Origin: Pholiota molesta | Lineage: Eukaryota; Basidiomycota; Agaricomycetes; Agaricales; Strophariaceae | Length of the DNA: 64,000 bases | Direction of reading: 5' to 3' | Assembly: GCA_014925825.1 (NCBI GenBank) | Contig: JACGCK010000042.1 | Location: forward strand, 124,001-188,000 | Shown here: positions 62,088-64,000 of the stretch, in pieces | Position numbering within the stretch: position 1 is the first letter of the stretch | Layout: each line of letters starts with the position of its first letter | Notes under the pieces: model-generated | Told to the model about the DNA's origin: nothing | The model's input: the letters and a program-made list of their open reading frames with translations, nothing else | Databases searched by the model: none | Translations under genes and position numbers: made by a program

Positions 62088-64000
62088 TCAACCTGGTACC
62101 TTTATTTTCTGTTCCAATGTCCTGCCATTTTTCATGTCCCAGCCTCCCCCGACCGGCTCTGGTGGTACCCGCAAATCCAATCCCTTGCCTTTTGCTGAAC
62201 TTATTGCGGCTTCCCTCTGCTTGTAAGCCTTTGTCCATTTTTTCTCCGCCTTTTTGACCTTCTGCGGCCTATGGACGCTGGGGAATACCCTGACGAGCGT
62301 GTCCCTGTTTTTTTTCTCGGGTAGCTCGTCTTCGCCCAGCCGCACACAACGAATTCCGAGCCATGAGTTGGAGTCGTCCTCCTGGTTGGGAAAACGGGCG
62401 CTTTGGGATGGACCGTGAAGCTTCGGGGAGGTGGACGTCCCATTGGCGGGTGAGATGGTCGACGGGCCAGCGGAAGCGATGACGGGGGGCATTGACATAT
62501 TGCCAATAGCGTTGGCTGTTTTCGGTGCTAAGCGCCTCAAATTCTGCGTCGGTGCCTGCTCTGGCGTGGTCGATTGACCTGAGGTGTTGCCAGTGGGCGG
62601 AGGGTATGGGTTACCGACGCGTCTTTTGGGTGCTGAGCTTGTCGATGGCCATGACCCTTCTGAGTCGACGATGGCCGGAATGAGCGTACTGCCGATGGTG
62701 TTGGTTGTTTTTGGCGGTGGGCGTTTCGATTTCTTCTTTGCTGCGTCGCGTCTTGCTTGGGTCGATGATTCCGTCTTCGCCTTCTTTCTCCTGTATTCAA
62801 ACGGTCAGAATGACTTTACGGTTTACCGAGAGAGGTTGATCCCAAAATTTACCTTTGTTCCATTGTCGGTTGAGGATGGTTATTTTCAACGACGGTGTCA
62901 TCGTTGTCGGAATTCTTGCGTTTTCCGGCCATGGTGGCTGGATAAAGTTCTACTTTTTGACGTGTCAACCCTCTCTCGTTCGAGTGAGTTGACCGTTCCG
63001 GTCCTGTAAAAGGCCGTTCTTCTGCGGTTTAATCAGTACTAATCAGCCTATAAATGCCATAAATTGACTTACCAGCGATATTTTGGGAGTAGGAGGGGGG
63101 TATGCTCCCAAAATTATATGGCTGTTGTGTATGTCCGCGGTACGTACTCGCCCCGTTGTTGTTGGGGTACGCGACCGCGGGAGGATTTGGCGCTATAGTA
63201 GATGTGAGTCCATACTCGACGAATGTCAATTTCAAATTCATAATAGACTTACAAATTGGCGGCGCGAATGCCATCGCCATTTGCCGCTCGTCTGGCGCGA
63301 AGTTCAAGGGCGGCGCGATGTCCTGGTAAGGGTAACATGGCTCGGCGTGAGGATATGCTATTATAGCGGAGGTGAGTCCACGTTTGAACGATCGCACTTA
63401 TCGAATGAACTCACCACCGGTTGGCGGGGCCAAGGTCGCCTGACGGGTGAATCCCCTCCGAGTCTCGCACGCTGGCCTTGTAAAGGGCTGGTCTTCTGTA
63501 GTTGTATTAGCACGCGGGGCGCAGGCCATCCCCATTTCCCGGGTATCTCGCGTGAAGCCGACGCTGTGCGGAGCCAAACCTATTCCATCACGGATGAAAA
63601 TCAGACAAGGCCTCTACCCATACGACGTTATCACATACCTGTCCTTGAAGAACTGATATCTTGAAGATCGGGCCTGTGCTCTGTCAAAGGGAATGATGAG
63701 CAATAGGTCTCGTTTTTTCACTCAATCACGTACCTGCTAATGCCTGTGAATCCTCGTAGAATATCGGCGTCGGTTCGATATGCATCGTCGGTCCACACCT
63801 CACAGGAAATGTCCCTTGCCTCACACATTGTTCGACGGCCTCGGGCAGCGGGGGATTTTCTATTCAGTGGTCAGTATCTGTGTGATCTGCCTCTACGAAA
63901 AGCACTTACGGTAAGGCGCTGGGTACACCTCCCTGAACCTCGCTTGCTGTTCTTCTGCTGAAAGCCAATTGCAATCAGTGGTACCGGAGGTGACTTCTGG
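62088..64000 (-). CDS. Modular exon-array protein P6 (family P), 5' end beyond the window
   Basis: Visible exons: 63910 to the window edge, 63734-63859, 63639-63680, 63415-63579, 63253-63357, 63073-63192, 62853-63021 and 62088-62790. All are open and in frame. It is the counterpart of P2. Exon 63415-63579 corresponds to P2 exons 6 and 8 fused: P2 exon 7 and most flanking intron are deleted, and 18 bp of former intron are now read as coding (RANTTT). The last exon carries the NLS-like cluster and the tail GLDLRVPPEPVGGGWD. The function is unknown. Confidence 0.7.

Noticed and set aside
1..64000. CRISPR arrays, bacterial operons, Shine-Dalgarno sites or rRNA genes
   Set aside because: None seen. 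Spliced genes and lack of regularly spaced repeats make a prokaryotic reading untenable.

Overview
The window reads as nuclear DNA of a filamentous basidiomycete, probably an Agaricomycete. Every gene that can be resolved is cut by many short introns (about 45-150 nt, with GT-AG and several apparent GC-AG junctions). The recognisable families are a 357-residue heterotrimeric G-protein alpha subunit and a secreted plant-type haem peroxidase with a long C-terminal extension, and nothing looks operonic. All exon structures were worked out by eye from splice motifs, reading phase and comparison between copies; none was tested against transcripts.

The main architecture is a large direct segmental duplication. 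Segment A (about 1-18.9 kb) and segment B (about 41.1-64.0 kb, running off the right edge) carry the same series: a decayed peroxidase remnant, a multi-exon modular gene on the plus strand (P1/P4), a conserved unidentified exon block, a G-alpha gene on the minus strand, an intact peroxidase gene on the minus strand, a repeated unidentified locus (family R), and modular genes on the minus strand (P2 in A; P5 and P6 in B). G-alpha and peroxidase are open in both copies. The modular P genes face inward and form long inverted repeats around the G-alpha/peroxidase core.

The most unusual content is the P family. These proteins, about 600-700 residues long, are built from tandem arrays of small exons that nearly all begin and end in phase 1. 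Repeating Tyr/Pro/Asn-rich modules are followed by a Lys-rich, nuclear-localisation-like segment and a conserved basic tail. Six copies differ in module number through whole-exon gain or loss, exon fusion, a lost splice acceptor that leaves an in-frame retained intron, or outright decay.

The middle (about 20-41 kb) is accessory DNA. It holds a TPR-like gene whose last coding part is interrupted by a 1,002-bp terminal-inverted-repeat element with an 8-bp target duplication, a truncated P copy, several dispersed paralogous minus-strand loci (families R, D and E), a 341-bp tandem duplication and a separated inverted repeat. Much of it cannot be assigned a function. I infer that both G-alpha copies are non-canonical: they share P-loop, switch I and switch II substitutions at positions that control GTP hydrolysis and activation.
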